From the NCBI GenBank assembly GCA_018292915.2, contig JACVVK020000092.1:1028501-1092500 (forward strand): a stretch of DNA of 64,000 bases, written 5' to 3'. This document shows positions 11,304 through 23,511 of this stretch, one piece after another. The first letter of the stretch is position 1. The number at the start of each line of letters is the position of its first letter. Both the position numbers and the translations under genes were made by a program. The DNA is from Batillaria attramentaria. Lineage: Eukaryota > Mollusca > Gastropoda > Batillariidae. Under the pieces are notes generated by a model. That model made no database searches. It was not told the origin of the DNA and saw nothing but the letters and a program-made list of their open reading frames with translations.

Positions 11304-11715
11304 TGTGTGCATTATGTAGGCGCCTTTCCCAATGGGTTTCGTATCCCGGCTGGGCCGAATATTTGTGCTGGCTTTTTCATCGTTGCTCCGTCTTTGCTAT
11401 CACCCGTATGTGGTGCAAATGGACGTTAAACCCCCAAACACCCACCCTCCCAATGGGTTGGCTCAAAGAGCCGCAGGCTGAACACAACACGCACATGTAT
11501 GCACGTGAATCGCATGCATTCTCTCACACACCTGACAAAAACGCGTTACAATAATGTTGTGCGAGTGGTCAGCTCGGCTATTTATTTAATAACTCGGAAA
11601 GTTGTAACCGTATTTATTTTGAATTTTGTGAGCTGAACATTTTCAAAACGGAGGGGGAGGAAGCCGGAGTACCTGGAGAAAATCCCCGGCGGTCGGCCCG
11701 AATGAGCGGTACCAC
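11304..11715 (-). repeat. Interspersed repeat A, copy 2 with nested SINE
   Basis: This repeats the block order of 528-815: GGCTCAAAGAGCC, CACGTGAATCGCATGCATTC, GTGAGCTGAACATTTTC, and GGAGGAAGCCGGAGTACC. A truncated SINE at 11339-11448 interrupts it and duplicates CCCAATGGGTT. Confidence 0.7.
11339..11448 (+). mobile_element. SINE family 1, 5'-truncated at the B box
   Basis: The copy begins TCGTATCCCGGCTGGG inside the B box and runs to the normal 3' end. It lacks the A box. An 11-bp target duplication CCCAATGGGTT lies at 11328-11338 and 11449-11459, so the truncation happened at insertion and is not later decay. Confidence 0.85.
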
Positions 11716-13336
11716 ATACAAAATGCTCTATTTGGGCAAGTGACCGTTTTCTTAACTGAATACGGCCATGGATCTTTTTATAAATATATACAAGCCAGCC
11801 AGCGCCTTTGCTGCAAAGCAATCCTTTGTGGTAATATCGCGCCGACACAAGACTTCGCGGTGATCTGTTATGTCTTATATCTTGACACAAGTGTTCCTGA
11901 CGCACGGTTCAAGTACATTCCGTGAAAGGTTTTCCACGAAGTTGTTGTATGCGAGACAGGCATAGACTTTGACAGTAATCCCAAGAAATTCCAAGGAAAA
12001 CATTGCCGAAGATTATCGAGTTTTCTGAAATTGGTTTCGTTTGATCGACGAACGATAAGAGTCTGTGCATTGTAAAATGAAAGAGGAAACGCGTATCAAA
12101 ACGCAAGGCAAATCCAGCAGCTTTCTCCAGATAAAGCAACAAACGCAACACACACAGACGTAAAATGCCACACAAATGAAAAGTCCCCAGATTAGCTTTC
12201 AGCTTCCAGCTTGAATGTCTTTGTTTCCCGTTGCGAGGTCGGCAAAACGGAGAAACTTAGAGACGGCGAGACTAGAAAGCTGAAACTGTGTGTAACCTTG
12301 CGGCAAAAGTCTGATAAACAGAAGGGGATTATCGCAGCGCCAGGTTTCCCGTCTTTCTTCTCCCTGTGAGGTTCTTTGGTTTCCCTCTACTCCATACCTT
12401 CTTACACTACGTCAGTTCAGGACAAGATGGCAGCCCTGTGTATGAGGGAACAGATGGTAAAATCCGTGTGTGGGATTCTCTTCAGTGCAGTAATAGAATG
12501 TTGTAAGTTCAAGTTGCTACGCCTTTCAGGCGGCAAGACAGTACAATTATTATACAGATATACCATTCAGTCTAGGTTTCATTCCATTCGTAAACCTAGG
12601 TTATAACTTCAGTTCGATTTTGTTGTTGTTGTTTGTCGTTGTTGTTGTTGATTTGGGAGGGGAAAAGGGGGGGGGGAGGTAAAGTGATTTTAAGATTTAG
12701 GAGGCTGCCAACAAGTTCGATCGTTTCTGTCGCCGATTTTCCTTTCGTAAAATTGTTTAACCCTTTCATTCTCACATGGCGTGTTTATGTCCTCACTTCA
12801 TTTGACCCTATGTGATTTTTATGATTTTCAGCATAGGTATTTTAAATTGTATTGTATTTCTCCATTTCATACACACATAACATTCGTCAGAGGAGTAGAG
12901 TACACACTAATCTTTGCCTGTGTCCGCTTGGCAAAGACAGAGATATACATAACCGCAAGACAATCAACTGAACTAAAATCGCATAAGTCGGTGAAGGTTT
13001 CTGGCCTGGACTGAGTCAGTGGACGTTGGCGACTGCTTGGTTTTCTTTGAAAGTTTGCTGTTTATTTTAATGACCGCCACTAACTGCTGGTGTAGTTTAT
13101 CTCAACGATGAATAGAAACATTACAAGAGCGCAATCAACAGTGGCCTAATTTCAAATAAGCCAATCACAGATCAAAGACGTCTCCTTGCTGGGAGTTCGT
13201 CATCCAATCAGAACGTAACCTCAGCAAGAATCGTTCCATTATCAGTGATTCTAGATCGAATATCGTTAGATGCTGTTCATGAAAAACATACTCTATGTAT
13301 TCTTCCTGCCCGAACTCCTACGGTCTTCCCACTTTA
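11716..13336. other. Non-coding, no gene seen
   Basis: No gene was found. Two CCAAT-type motifs (CCAATCACAG near 13162 and CCAATCAGAACG near 13204) sit just upstream of the transposon, without an associated reading frame. Confidence 0.4.
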
Positions 13337-13345
13337 TCCTCTTGC
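13337..13345 (+). repeat. 9-bp target duplication, left
   Basis: TCCTCTTGC immediately precedes the left terminal inverted repeat and is repeated exactly at 15276-15284. Confidence 0.85.
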
Positions 13346-15275
13346 CATCCCCGTACCGGGGGCCGAATCGTTAACACTAGGCCCCCGCAACCACGGCCAA
13401 GTCGGGCTAACCGAGACCGAGCCGAGATAAGTAATAGCTAAGAAGGAAAAACATTAAAATACTCGGTGACAAGGAAAGTGGACAATTGCGAACAACTTTG
13501 AGGTCCCCGTGCTATTTCACAATGTGCACAGAAGCGAGGAATTCTGTCAAATTCACCGGCACAGTGAATTTTTAGCATGGCTCGGAGATTATTGTGCGTG
13601 GGAGTGATTTCCCTTGAAAACAAAAGCAGACGTTTTTTCCCGGGGGAATTTCGGTCACACCTGTCAACAACATTGTCTCCTCCAAAACCAGGGTACGGTA
13701 TTATTTTGTTATGGTAACAACATTATACAGCTTAGCGAGGCGTTTCCAAATAATTAAGTGCTCTTGAACATTATGCAGCACAAAATTAACGTCTGCTGTA
13801 AAGGACGTTAAACACCCAAACACCCACGTACTTTCTCTTTCGTGTAGTTTACAAATAAAGCTGATGATCATTATTGAGAACGGAAAACTGATAAACGGTA
13901 AAGCATCAGAGCTGGTTCTGAAACCTGTCCTGCAAAGGTATAAATAGAAAGAGAGAGAGAGAAATTTATGTATTTAATTAATTATTTTAATGGTCATAAC
14001 CAACTGACATTATAGGAAAGACATTGCCGGCGCGGGAGAGATAAAACTTGATGCAGCTACAAAGAAACTGCCTCAACGTTCATCTTTTCTGTTATTAATG
14101 CCTGAAACCAAAGACAATATGTCATACCTGTAGCGTTCTCAGAGAGCGTTGTCAGCTGTTTGTAAACCACGTGAAAGATAAAGTACAGGCGTACAGCAGA
14201 GGGGTGGGTGTTCGGGTGTTTAACGTTCTTTACGGCAGACTTTAATCATTTTCGCGCTGCATAACGTTCAAGAGCACTTGATTATTTGGAAACGCCTTGC
14301 TAAGCTGTATAATGTGAGCATTACAAAATAATACCGTACCCTGGTTTTAGTTTCTTTGTAGCTGCATCAAGTTTTATCTCTCCGGCGTCGGTAACGTCAT
14401 TTCTTTATGTCAATTGGTGCGTCTTTGCTAATTGATTCTAAACTTCAGTCATTGCTTACTACATAGCATTTTCTACCTATCTCTAAATGTGCCTTCGTAG
14501 CTGCTGACAGTGACTTTCTTAATTATCGCCTGTTCACAGGATCATTTATACTCTTAAAAGAATGCAATCTTTTCATCAGCTTCGCAGCAAGCAAAGATCC
14601 TCGTATATAGTATCATTGCAGCAAGTTGGTTATGATAATATAATTGTTTTCTCTCTCTTTAGTGTGTATACCTTTGCAGGACAGCTTTCGGAACCGATTC
14701 TGATGCTCTAGGCCTACCGATTATCAGTTTTCCGAGTCAATTCTCATTAGTGGCCATCAGCTTTATTTGTAAACTACACGAAAGAGAAAGTACGTGGGTG
14801 TTTGGGTGTTTAACGTCCTTTACAGCAGACGTTAATTTCGCGCTGCATAATGTTCAAGAGCTTTTAATTATTTGGAAACGCCTCGCTAAGCTGTATAATG
14901 TTGTTAGCATAACAAAATAATACCATACCCTGATTTTGGAGGAGACGATGTTGTTGACAGGTGTGACCGAAATTCCCCCGGGAAAAAACGTCTGCTTTTG
15001 TTTTCAAGGGAAATCACTCCCACGCACAATAATCTCCGAGCCATGCTAAAAATTCACTGTGCCGGTGAATTTGACAGAATTCCTCGCTTCTGTGCACATT
15101 GTGAAATAGCACGGGGACCTCAAAGTTGTTCGCAACTGTCCACTTTCCTTGTCACCGAGTATTTTAATGTTTTTCCTTCTTAGCTATTACTTATCTCGGC
15201 TCGGTCTCGGTTAGCCCGACTTGGCCGTGGTTGCGGGGGCCTAGTGTTAACGATTCGGCCCCCGGTACGGGGATG
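13346..15275. mobile_element. Foldback DNA transposon, MULE-like, non-autonomous
   Basis: A 1,930-bp element bounded by long inverted repeats. The left arm starts CATCCCCGTACCGGGGGCCG and the right arm ends with its reverse complement. The arms remain alignable for about 615 bp (13346-13962 and 14655-15275); a 61-codon frame is identical in both arms (13438-13623 minus, 14998-15183 plus). A perfect 9-bp target duplication flanks it. Long inverted repeats with 8-10 bp duplications are typical of Mutator-like (MULE) elements; hAT and P give 8 bp with short inverted repeats. I see no transposase in the ~690-bp centre, so it would be non-autonomous. The centre holds a further partial arm copy at about 14200-14345 and an inverted pair (14025-14070 and 14345-14395). 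MULE assignment is inference from structure only. Confidence 0.85.
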
Positions 15276-15284
15276 TCCTCTTGC
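15276..15284 (+). repeat. 9-bp target duplication, right
   Basis: TCCTCTTGC follows the right arm directly, matching 13337-13345. Confidence 0.85.
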
Positions 15285-15927
15285 AAGACCACACAGGCGC
15301 CACCTAGCGAACTGCGGGAGAGAAACAGGATTAAGGGGAGGTAACTGGAGTAGCCGTGGCGCTTTTCTCCCCTATCACAGCGAGCGGGGGCAGGTTAATC
15401 TGGTTGCTAGGCGCGATAGCGGCAGAAAGCCCAAGAAAGCGAAGTCGAAGGGGGGCACCGAAGCGAGATAAAAGAATTACAGTAGTTCTCAGGTCGACCC
15501 CCTCACTTTCCCTGCCGGGTAACTTTGGGCTCAAAATTAACACCAGCCTCCCACCCCCCTCTAGGCGTTGTATCACACTGCGGCCGCTTCGTCCAAAGTC
15601 TGTAATCTGATGATACGAACACCTTCACAGAAATGCCGTCACAAAGATCGAGAGGGAAATGCAAAGTAAAAATATCAAGGGTGGAAGCCGAGGAGCGGGG
15701 TGGGGGGGGGGTGGGAAGAAAAGGCGTCTGGGGGGAAGGGGGTAGTCTGTTGGAGAACACTTTTTCATTCAGTTCCAGTAGAGATGTCTTTATACGCCCA
15801 GTTAAGGAGAAATCCAGCATGCACAACATTCCACAAAATGTGTGCACATGTTCGAATTGCTTATTCTCACGAATTGTATCTCGACAAAGTATCAAGACCG
15901 TCTGATGTCTGTGAATGGGGATTAATG
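15285..15927. other. Non-coding, no gene seen
   Basis: No gene was found. Overlapping ORFs near 15500-15900 have no domain, and parts derive from G-rich or AC-rich sequence. Confidence 0.4.

Positions 15928-15971
<44 letters not shown>
15928..15971. repeat. (AC)n microsatellite
   Basis: An AC dinucleotide tract just past the candidate distal poly(A) signal of the J-domain gene. Confidence 0.9.
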
Positions 15972-15973
<2 letters not shown>

Positions 15974-15996
15974 TGCACGCTCATCAGTTTCCTTTC

Positions 15997-18749
15997 TTTA
16001 TTATCTGCATAACTGGCACAAAAGTACAAAATCGCAAATCACAAACATGTAGATGTACAAACACAGAACACAGTGGTGCAAATGCATCAAATGAAGAAAG
16101 GAATATGTACAGGCTTTTAGCGACCTTTGCCTTGGACATTGTTCCAACTGCAACTGGAAAAAAAAAATATAATAATTGTATTACATCTCGCATGTACAAC
16201 TTTCAAAAATGAAATGTATTTGAAATGATGCTAGTGAGTGAGCGAGTAAGCATTTAGGGCCGACAGCCGCGCGAGCAACATTTGAAATGGTGCACTGAAA
16301 CTAACTGAAACTCATCAGTGGTGACAAAGACTATTCAAGTCCCTCCCTGGGGCTACAGAAGAGAAAAGAACTTTTGAAATTTTAAACCTTTTTCTGTATC
16401 AGATTCTGTCCAATCTGTTGGGAAAAAAATGTATTAGCACCTTTTGTCTACTGCAAACATTACAAACATTGCAAAAGATGTTTCTTTCATAAGCAACTTT
16501 CGATTCAGTCCAAGCCATGGATATGCCAGCAAAACTTGTAAAAATATCTGAACATGGTGCTTTGACAAAAGGAAAATGAAGGAAAACACGTTCTGAAAAT
16601 GTACAGTAAGTCAAGGAGTATAAGGTTGCTTAGCCGCTTTCTCAGAGTCATTTTTCACTCGTCAATTAACAAAACTTTACAGAAAAACACAAACTCAAGT
16701 TTTCACATACATGTACTCACTTTGTCACTGGGTTATCACCAGCGATGTAAAGAGGGAAAAAAACCTTTGAATGTACATACAGGGTTTTTCACACTGCAGT
16801 TAAAATCTTTCCTTCCAACATGTAAAAGTAAATTAATCATCTGCACAAAAACATGAACTTCAATGACTGAAATGATGAAGTTAAACCTCAAAAACATTTA
16901 CACATGAATACATAGTCACTCAACCGGAAAGGATGGGGTGCAGTGTCCATGAGGGTGGTGGAGGTGGGGTGGGAGTGGGCATGGGGGTTACAGGAGGGGG
17001 ATGATCTACGGAATACCTATTCTGATTAAAACCTTTCTTGAGGCGTAAAAAAAATTATGTACACACAATTATGCCAATGATACACTTAGTAATTTTACCT
17101 GAGCACCCATGAACCATGTGTAAGACGAGTACATGTAATTCAAACAAAATTGAAACAGTCTGGCTGTCTGCTCATATGCGTCTAACGTAAACAGTGAAAA
17201 TACACTGTGAAAACAACAAAGTAAATGCAGACCAAAACATCGGTCTCTTAAAACCTGCCACTGCGACATTCCAATGAAAATTTTGTCTTTGCTTCCATCA
17301 GACAGACTAAGATCAACATACACTCATACAGACTCTTGATGCAAAGTAAACAAACAAACAAACAATCCAATGAACACAACTTAGAAAAAAAAAAAAAAAA
17401 GATTTGGCGTGCATGTATCACAAACCAGCACGAAAATTGGCGAGTATCCGAGTAAGCGTAGTTAGACGGAAAGTTCACAATGCAGGGGAGGTAAATGCTG
17501 TGCACGTGAAGTACCTCGCGGTAGTGGAGTTCCTTACCCTTACGAAGGAGTATGCGCGTATGAGCAACACTAATTCACTTTGTCTACAACCAGAGACATA
17601 CATGTATACATGTACGTCGCCGCTGGAACTTTCCTCCAGGCAACCACATTGTGTACGTGGGTGGGTGGGTGTTTGGGGGTTTAACATCCTTTTCCACCAC
17701 ATACGGGTCATATCAAAGACGGGGCAACAATGAAAAAGCCAGCACAAAAGATATTTGGCCCCAGCCGGGATACACGTCATTGTGTGCGTACAAAAAGCAA
17801 AGAACAAAAATGAATAGATCATGCACAAGTTGTAGAATATATACATGTACTTCAGAAAACAGACAAAAAACGGAAAATACCATGCAAACTTTAGTTTTAT
17901 TCTCCTTGCTGTTCACAATTTCAATGACACCCCCCCCCCCCCCCCTTACAAGACCTAAAAGATTCTGACTAGATCTGATAATATGTACACGGATTTACTT
18001 GTTTAAAACCACTGTAGCAGAACTGCAACAGTAAACACAGTTGCAATGCAATGTTAAAACAGACAACTGACTATACTATACTACACTTTGGAAGGAGGGG
18101 AGAGAGATCCTGGGGGAAGGGAGACTGAACAGAAATAAACACCTCAAGGGGAAGAGTTGAGGCAAAGGCACATTACCTTTGACATACCAACAGCTTCAAT
18201 GTGGATTCTATAAGAGGAAAATAGAAAAAGGAACGAATGCCAATGGCAATGTTTCTACACTATTTCACATCTGTGAGAGCACAGTCATTGTCTGTTGACA
18301 CATTCCAAAGTCAACCAAGGTTTTGGGAAAAAAAATTCAAACACTTTGTCAGTATGTGGCATCTACAAACAGTGAAATCAAAGACTGTACACACACATCT
18401 GCTGAGTAATGAACATAACATAGAGCTTCCAAAGGTGCCTACATAACACAAATCATTACCATAATACTGATGCTAAACTGCAAGGTGTTTCATCTACGAA
18501 GTCAACTTGACCCACCGCCAAAACCCACAAACTCGAACCACCCAGAATATAACAGTCAATATTTGTTACAGAAGCACTTCTATCACCTGAACCCAACAGG
18601 CGTCAGGTGGGAATGCGTGTGGTGCCGACGGTCGTTATATCAATAAAACAGTATGTATAAGTAAATCAACTGCCTCGTTGCAGCAACAGAAGGAATGAAA
18701 CCTCAAAGCTGTATCACCACTCAGCTGCCAACTCACTCTTGCACATCCT
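15997..18749 (-). other. Candidate 3' UTR of the J-domain gene
   Basis: AT-rich sequence without coding signal follows the stop codon on the minus strand. Two AATAAA hexamers are visible on the minus strand, at 17896-17901 and 15997-16002. Either could end the transcript, giving a 3' UTR of ~0.85 or ~2.75 kb. The longer version would include the sense-oriented SINE at 17659-17777. The extent is inference; no transcript evidence is available. Confidence 0.3.
17659..17777 (-). mobile_element. SINE family 1, 5'-truncated at the B box
   Basis: On the minus strand the copy begins GTATCCCGGCTGGGGCC within the B box and lacks the A box. A 12-bp duplication with one mismatch flanks it: CATTGTGTACGT at 17647-17658 and CATTGTGTGCGT at 17778-17789. 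The truncation point nearly equals that of the copy at 11339. Confidence 0.85.
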
Positions 18750-21645
18750 TCAGTAGGCGTCTTTCTTTGATTCTGCACCAGACAATCTGTGTACACACCG
18801 CAAACCTGGGGGATACTTCAAAGTCTTTCCTTGAACCTCATAGGCTGGGCGCCTTCCCTCCATACTTGAGAAGTCTGTGTTCGGGTTGTTGTTCACGAGA
18901 GAGGGTCGTGCTGTTCCGGAGTTCAAGGCCAGAAGGTCCTGCAGAGTGACAGGTCGTTTCTCAACAGTGTTGAGACCCGGTTCAGATGCGTGCACCAGAC
19001 TGCTGGGGGTGATTCGAGTTTTCCTCACGGCCGTCTGGGTTTTGCAATGTGACGGGAGCTGGTCTGCTTTACCAGACCCAATCTTCTCTGCTACGGTGAC
19101 ATCAGGAATTTCAGTGGCAACGTGCCCATCTCCACTATTGTGACACTCTTGCATGTGGCTGGATCTGAAAGCTTTAGGGCAGGGGCTTTCTCCAGCAGGA
19201 AAATTTGGGTCTCCCTGCCTGGCTGGTGAGGCAACATCATAGTGCAGCTTGTAGTAGTCGCTAACAAAAGGTGAGGTCGAGCGAGTTGGAGGAGAGCAGT
19301 TCCAGTTTTCTTCTTCGCCATCTGTAGGAGATGCTTCAGGATTCTCAGTACCTGGGCTCAAAGTTGCCATCTGAGAGAACACTTCTGGGTCAACTCTCTG
19401 TAGACTACCAGCTGATGGCTTCCTCACATCATCCCCTGTACTTCTTGGATGAGGGATTTGGTCCTCATCTTCATCCTCACCCCGTCCTTTTTTGCGGAAC
19501 TTCTTCAACAAGGTCTTGGCCAGGGCCTCCTGGTCTTCAAGGCTCAGTTGTTCAAACTCCTCCTCCCTCAGCCTCAACTTCACGTCCAGAAGATCAGTGG
19601 TGCGTGATGATTTGCTGCTCCTTCCTTGTCCCTTAGTTTTCCTGGCTGGAGCTGCGTCTTTATCATCTTTGGGTTTTTCAGTATCCGATTCAGAGAAACC
19701 TCTCGGGATCTCAGGCTTACTCTTCAAACCCTCATCCACTATTTTGCGTGGAGAAGCATCAGCTGGAGCTGGCTCACATGATGCGCCCGACTCCATGGGT
19801 GCCAGAAGATGTGAGAAAGGCTGCTGCAGCAGAGAAGCTGTGGAATCCACTGGGACCTGCTGCGGGTGAGCACTGCTCACAGGCTGATTTTGCTGTAGCG
19901 CTGCCATGACAACTTGCTGTTGCTGGTAGAGTTGGTACAGATGCTGTTGATAGGCCATAATCATGCGCATCTGCTGCTGTTGCTGCTGTTGCATCGCTGC
20001 TGTCATGGTTGGCGGCACTGCACCAAACGCTGACATATGCGGCATGTACGGGAACATTCCTGGTAGAAAGCCGCCTTGCATGTTGGATGGTAAGAATCCT
20101 GTTGCTGGCGTGGCAGAGGTAGGCCCAGAGGTATTTGGTGCTGTCTGTTGTTGTTCTTCTGGAGGGCATTGAGGTGCAACTTGCTGTGGAACTTGAGATG
20201 CTGCTTGTTCTGCTGGTGTAATACCAGTAGGTGCTGGCCCACCAGTTCCACTCACACTCACTCCTGCCCACTGCTGCTGCTCACCACTTGGAGTTTCATG
20301 GCCTGAACACGTTGGCTGCTCCTCCACTGTGGTGCCAGAAGTCTGAGCCAGCCCCTGTTCAAGCCTTTGCCCCGATTCCAAGGCCGAGGAATCTGGCTGT
20401 GCTGCTCCTGTCCCAGTAGATGCCTGGCCAAGTTCACCATCAGATGACTGCATCTGCTGTCCAGGCCCTTGCGGTGAAAGGTATTTTCCAGTTCCAGCAG
20501 CACACTCCGACGACCCTACTGGAAGTCCTGTACGAGATGGGTCTTCCTGTCTCTTCTCCGACTTCTCCCACAGACCCTTATCGCCAGCAGCTGGTGGTTC
20601 TGTGGGTTCTGACAGTCCTGCAGAGACAGCTTGACTCTGACCACACCCAGGCATCGGACCTAAATCCAGACCCACATCACTGGAGGCCATATGCTTTTCT
20701 GCTGGATCAAACACCCTGCAGTTGCCTGGCAAGTAGTCTAAGGAGGCTGCATCTGGAGCTCTACCTGAAGCTGTAGTTGCTTGACGTCCAGTACTAGGGG
20801 CCATTTTCAGCTCTTTCATTGCATCCACCTGCTCATGCACTTCCTGTCCACCACAACCACCACCTCCATGCACTCCAGTGCTGTTCTGAGTTTCCTTACT
20901 CCTGCCATCCCTGGCATCAACCAAAGGACGGTCGCCACCATCGTCTGATCTGCGGGAAAGAAGAGGCGGCGCTTTATCTCTGTTGGAGAAGATTGGTTTT
21001 AAAGGCGGTCTGGAGATCTGAGAGCCTGCTGAAGGATTCCTCTGTAAAGTATTTGAGCTGTCTTTTGGTGGCCTCAGATCAGCAAACCCTGAACCTGCAG
21101 CCTCTTCCCAAGACCTTCTGTCAGCCTCTTCCAACATGCCGACAGGACGGGATGACTGAACACCACCTGGGAATTCTGAAAGAACGTTACCAGCAACACT
21201 TCTCTGCACGGAGTTTGCTGAAAAAGTAGCAGCACAATCTACTCTTTCTCCTGGAGGAACATTCTTTGCTGAAGACCAGAGGGAGGAATTTCCAGGCACG
21301 CCTGACCTATCTTGTGAACCAGTCCCTGAAACACTTACGTGACTAACACAAGACAACTTTGGTGCAACACTTTCAAACAGCTCAACAGTTTCTTCATTGG
21401 CTGAGCAAGTTTTACTTTCTTTGTCTTTTTCAAGCTGCAGAAGAAAGCTGTCTGTGGTCTCTCTAATATTTTGTTGAGACTGTTCCCATTTGCCTTGAGC
21501 TTGCCGCTGTAAGCTGGGAGGACCGGGCTGTGTAGATTTCTCTTGGTTCTGCCTGGACTGGCCAGCACACTTAGACAGACCTGGCTGATTTGTGCTGCTC
21601 GCTTGATGACCATGGCTTGAAGGTATGTCTCTCAGGGAATGAGGC
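18750..21645 (-). CDS. Terminal exon 19: Ser/Gln-rich C-terminal region
   Basis: This ~2.9-kb exon ends at TGA 18750-18752. It is open for ~900 codons from about 21613 down. It encodes a low-complexity Ser/Pro/Gln/Gly-rich protein with a glutamine-rich core (two poly-Q patches near 19905-20000, e.g. MQQQQQQQMRMIMAYQQH). A charged helical block follows, LRLREEEFEQLSLEDQEALA, then KTLLKKFRKKGRGEDEDED. The C-terminus is GAESKKDAY. No enzymatic domain is visible; the tail looks disordered. The best acceptor is TTTCAAG|GCC, setting the boundary at 21645. Reading from phase 0 there gives ~17 plausible codons (ASFPERHTFKPWSSSEQ) and then a stop, so a 1-nt shift within the first ~60 nt is needed to enter the long frame. 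A small missed exon is the alternative. Confidence 0.85.
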
Positions 21646-21918
21646 CTTGAAACAGATCAAGATGATGCTCAGCAAAGTATTTCTCTCTCTCTCTCTCTGA
21701 TTTCTCACACCGCGTTTTTTGTTTTGTTTTGTTTTGTTTTTGGTTGGTTTTTTTGTTTTGTTTTTTCTAGGTTTTTCATGTCTTGTGCAAATATTTGCTG
21801 TTCTTTACAGATTTTTCAAATCTCTCTCTCTCTCTAACAAAAACATTATTAAAATGTCCCCTCCCAACCCAACCTCTGACACTACCACAATCATGCAGAC
21901 ATGATCACTCACACTCAC

Positions 21919-22159
21919 CCAGCTGCTCTCCGACACTAACCTGTTTCTCTCCCACATGTCCACTTCATCAGACCCCGATGACACATCACCGCTATCACTG
22001 CTGCTGTCATCATCTACCATCCCCTCCTGTCTTCGGCTGGTGGGCAATGGAGAAAACCAGTCCAAGCCGACTCGACTGTCTGGTGGGATGACATTTCCTC
22101 CGTTTTTGGTGCAGTGAATATCAGGAATTTTCAGTGAAGACTGCGATACTTGCCTTTGT
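21919..22159 (-). CDS. Exon 18: WFSPLP and acidic Ser block
   Basis: 241 nt, entered in phase 2 and left in phase 0. The acceptor is CTCTAG|ACAAAGG and the donor is TGG|GTGAGT. It encodes KIPDIHCTKNGG, SRVGLDWFSPLPTSRR and a DDDSSSDSGDVSSGSDEVDM block ending in SESSW. The acidic Ser cluster resembles casein-kinase-2 type sites. The phase matches exon 17 exactly. Confidence 0.82.
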
Positions 22160-22530
22160 CTAGAGATAAAAGCAGAGAAAACTCAACTTATTTTCCTCTG
22201 TTGGCTTGTTATGTCTGGCACTGCAGTGGTATTTTAAATTTTGAATTTTTAATCATGTGTTTACTAGAGGGATACATAAATTTATGCAAAAATCAACAGT
22301 GAATTCAATCAAAACACCCGTCTGTAATGGAAGCGGTGTCAGCTCAGTTTTAGCCTGAAGTGGTTCTCTCTTCAATCCTTGTCCACTTCAGCTTCATAAA
22401 CAAAAAGGCCTCAGGACTTTTCTACTATAGCTTTCACAGTGCATCCTAGGCTATAGGGTACTCGTCTTCATCCCCTAACATGCACAGCAATGCCAAAAAT
22501 CAAAAATAAAATAAAATAAAATAAATTCAC

Positions 22531-22714
22531 CGTCTCCTCTCCTCATCCTGCTGGTATGTTTCCATGCTGCGCTTGAGAGCCTCACGTATCATGGCCGCTT
22601 CGTCCGCTTCTGTCTGTGGCAAAACAACTGGCTTTGGTGACGGACGGATCTGTGGAGGTCGAGCCCACTGGTTCGCTGAGGGTCGTGGTGCTGGTTTACA
22701 ATCAACAGCAGACT
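22531..22714 (-). CDS. Exon 17: UIM-like helix
   Basis: 184 nt, phase 1 in and phase 2 out, with acceptor TGCAG|AGTCTGC and donor CG|GTGAAT. A Pro-rich stretch (ARPPQIRPSPKPVVLP) leads into TEADEAAMIREALKRSMETY. The IREALKRS core fits hydrophobic-x-x-Ala-x-x-x-Ser of ubiquitin-interacting motifs with acidic residues before it. The acidic run is weaker than in canonical UIMs, so ubiquitin binding is a prediction only. Confidence 0.82.
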
Positions 22715-23511
22715 CTGCATGTAACAAAAAGAGTTTGTTCAAAACATGTGCCGAAGTGATGGGTTGTTAAAGGTTCCCCTATATGTAATTTCAACACAAG
22801 AAAAGACAGAAAGGAAATTCTATGATCCACTTAAAATAAAGGTGATGTGGGGTGAGGGGTGGTGATGGGGGAGGGGGGGGGGGATAGGACAAAACAACAA
22901 ACAGCTTCAGAGACACTAAAACGATGGGAAATGGGAGACAACACTAGCAAAACATAAAGAGAGAGAGGGAGAGAGACTTGTCACAGCTGGACAGCGAGAG
23001 AGTGAGAGAAAGTATGACGTAAAGTACACAAAAGACTTGTTGCCCACAAAGAAAACATAACAGACATGAGTAAAAAAAAAAAAAAAAAAAAAACATCCAA
23101 AAGCTAAAGCAAAACAACCAAAACAGTTTAAGACAGTTTCAACTAAAATCAACCAAATTGTAACCTCTGTTCCTGGAACAACCCCCACAGCACCCTATTT
23201 CCACACTGCCTTGGTTCTGTGTTCACCTAAACATGACGGTGTTTCATGGAAGGGGAACAACTTGTGTTGTTCAACTCATGCCAGTATGAATCGCCTCCCT
23301 TGAGCTTCAACTTGAAATACTATCCGGAGAAATTTATGGGTGCACAACAGCTCAACATGACAACACTACCTGCAAGAGGTTCAGTTTCAAACAAGGAGAT
23401 TATTGTTATTATAAGGATTATTATGCTTTATTTATCCTGTTGATCACAGTACACAGTACATGCAGGTTTTACAATGGTAATCTACAAAAGCGCCAAAACT
23501 TTTTTACTTAC

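Noticed and set aside
13438..13623. Conserved 61-residue protein, identical copy at 14998-15183
   Set aside because: Identity is explained by the inverted repeat arms of the transposon; there is no other sign of coding.
21335..21613. Separate 92-codon minus-strand frame as the true reading of the start of exon 19
   Set aside because: It ends soon after and lies out of frame with the 868-codon continuation; the Gln/Ser-rich frame extends upstream across the same bases with matching composition.
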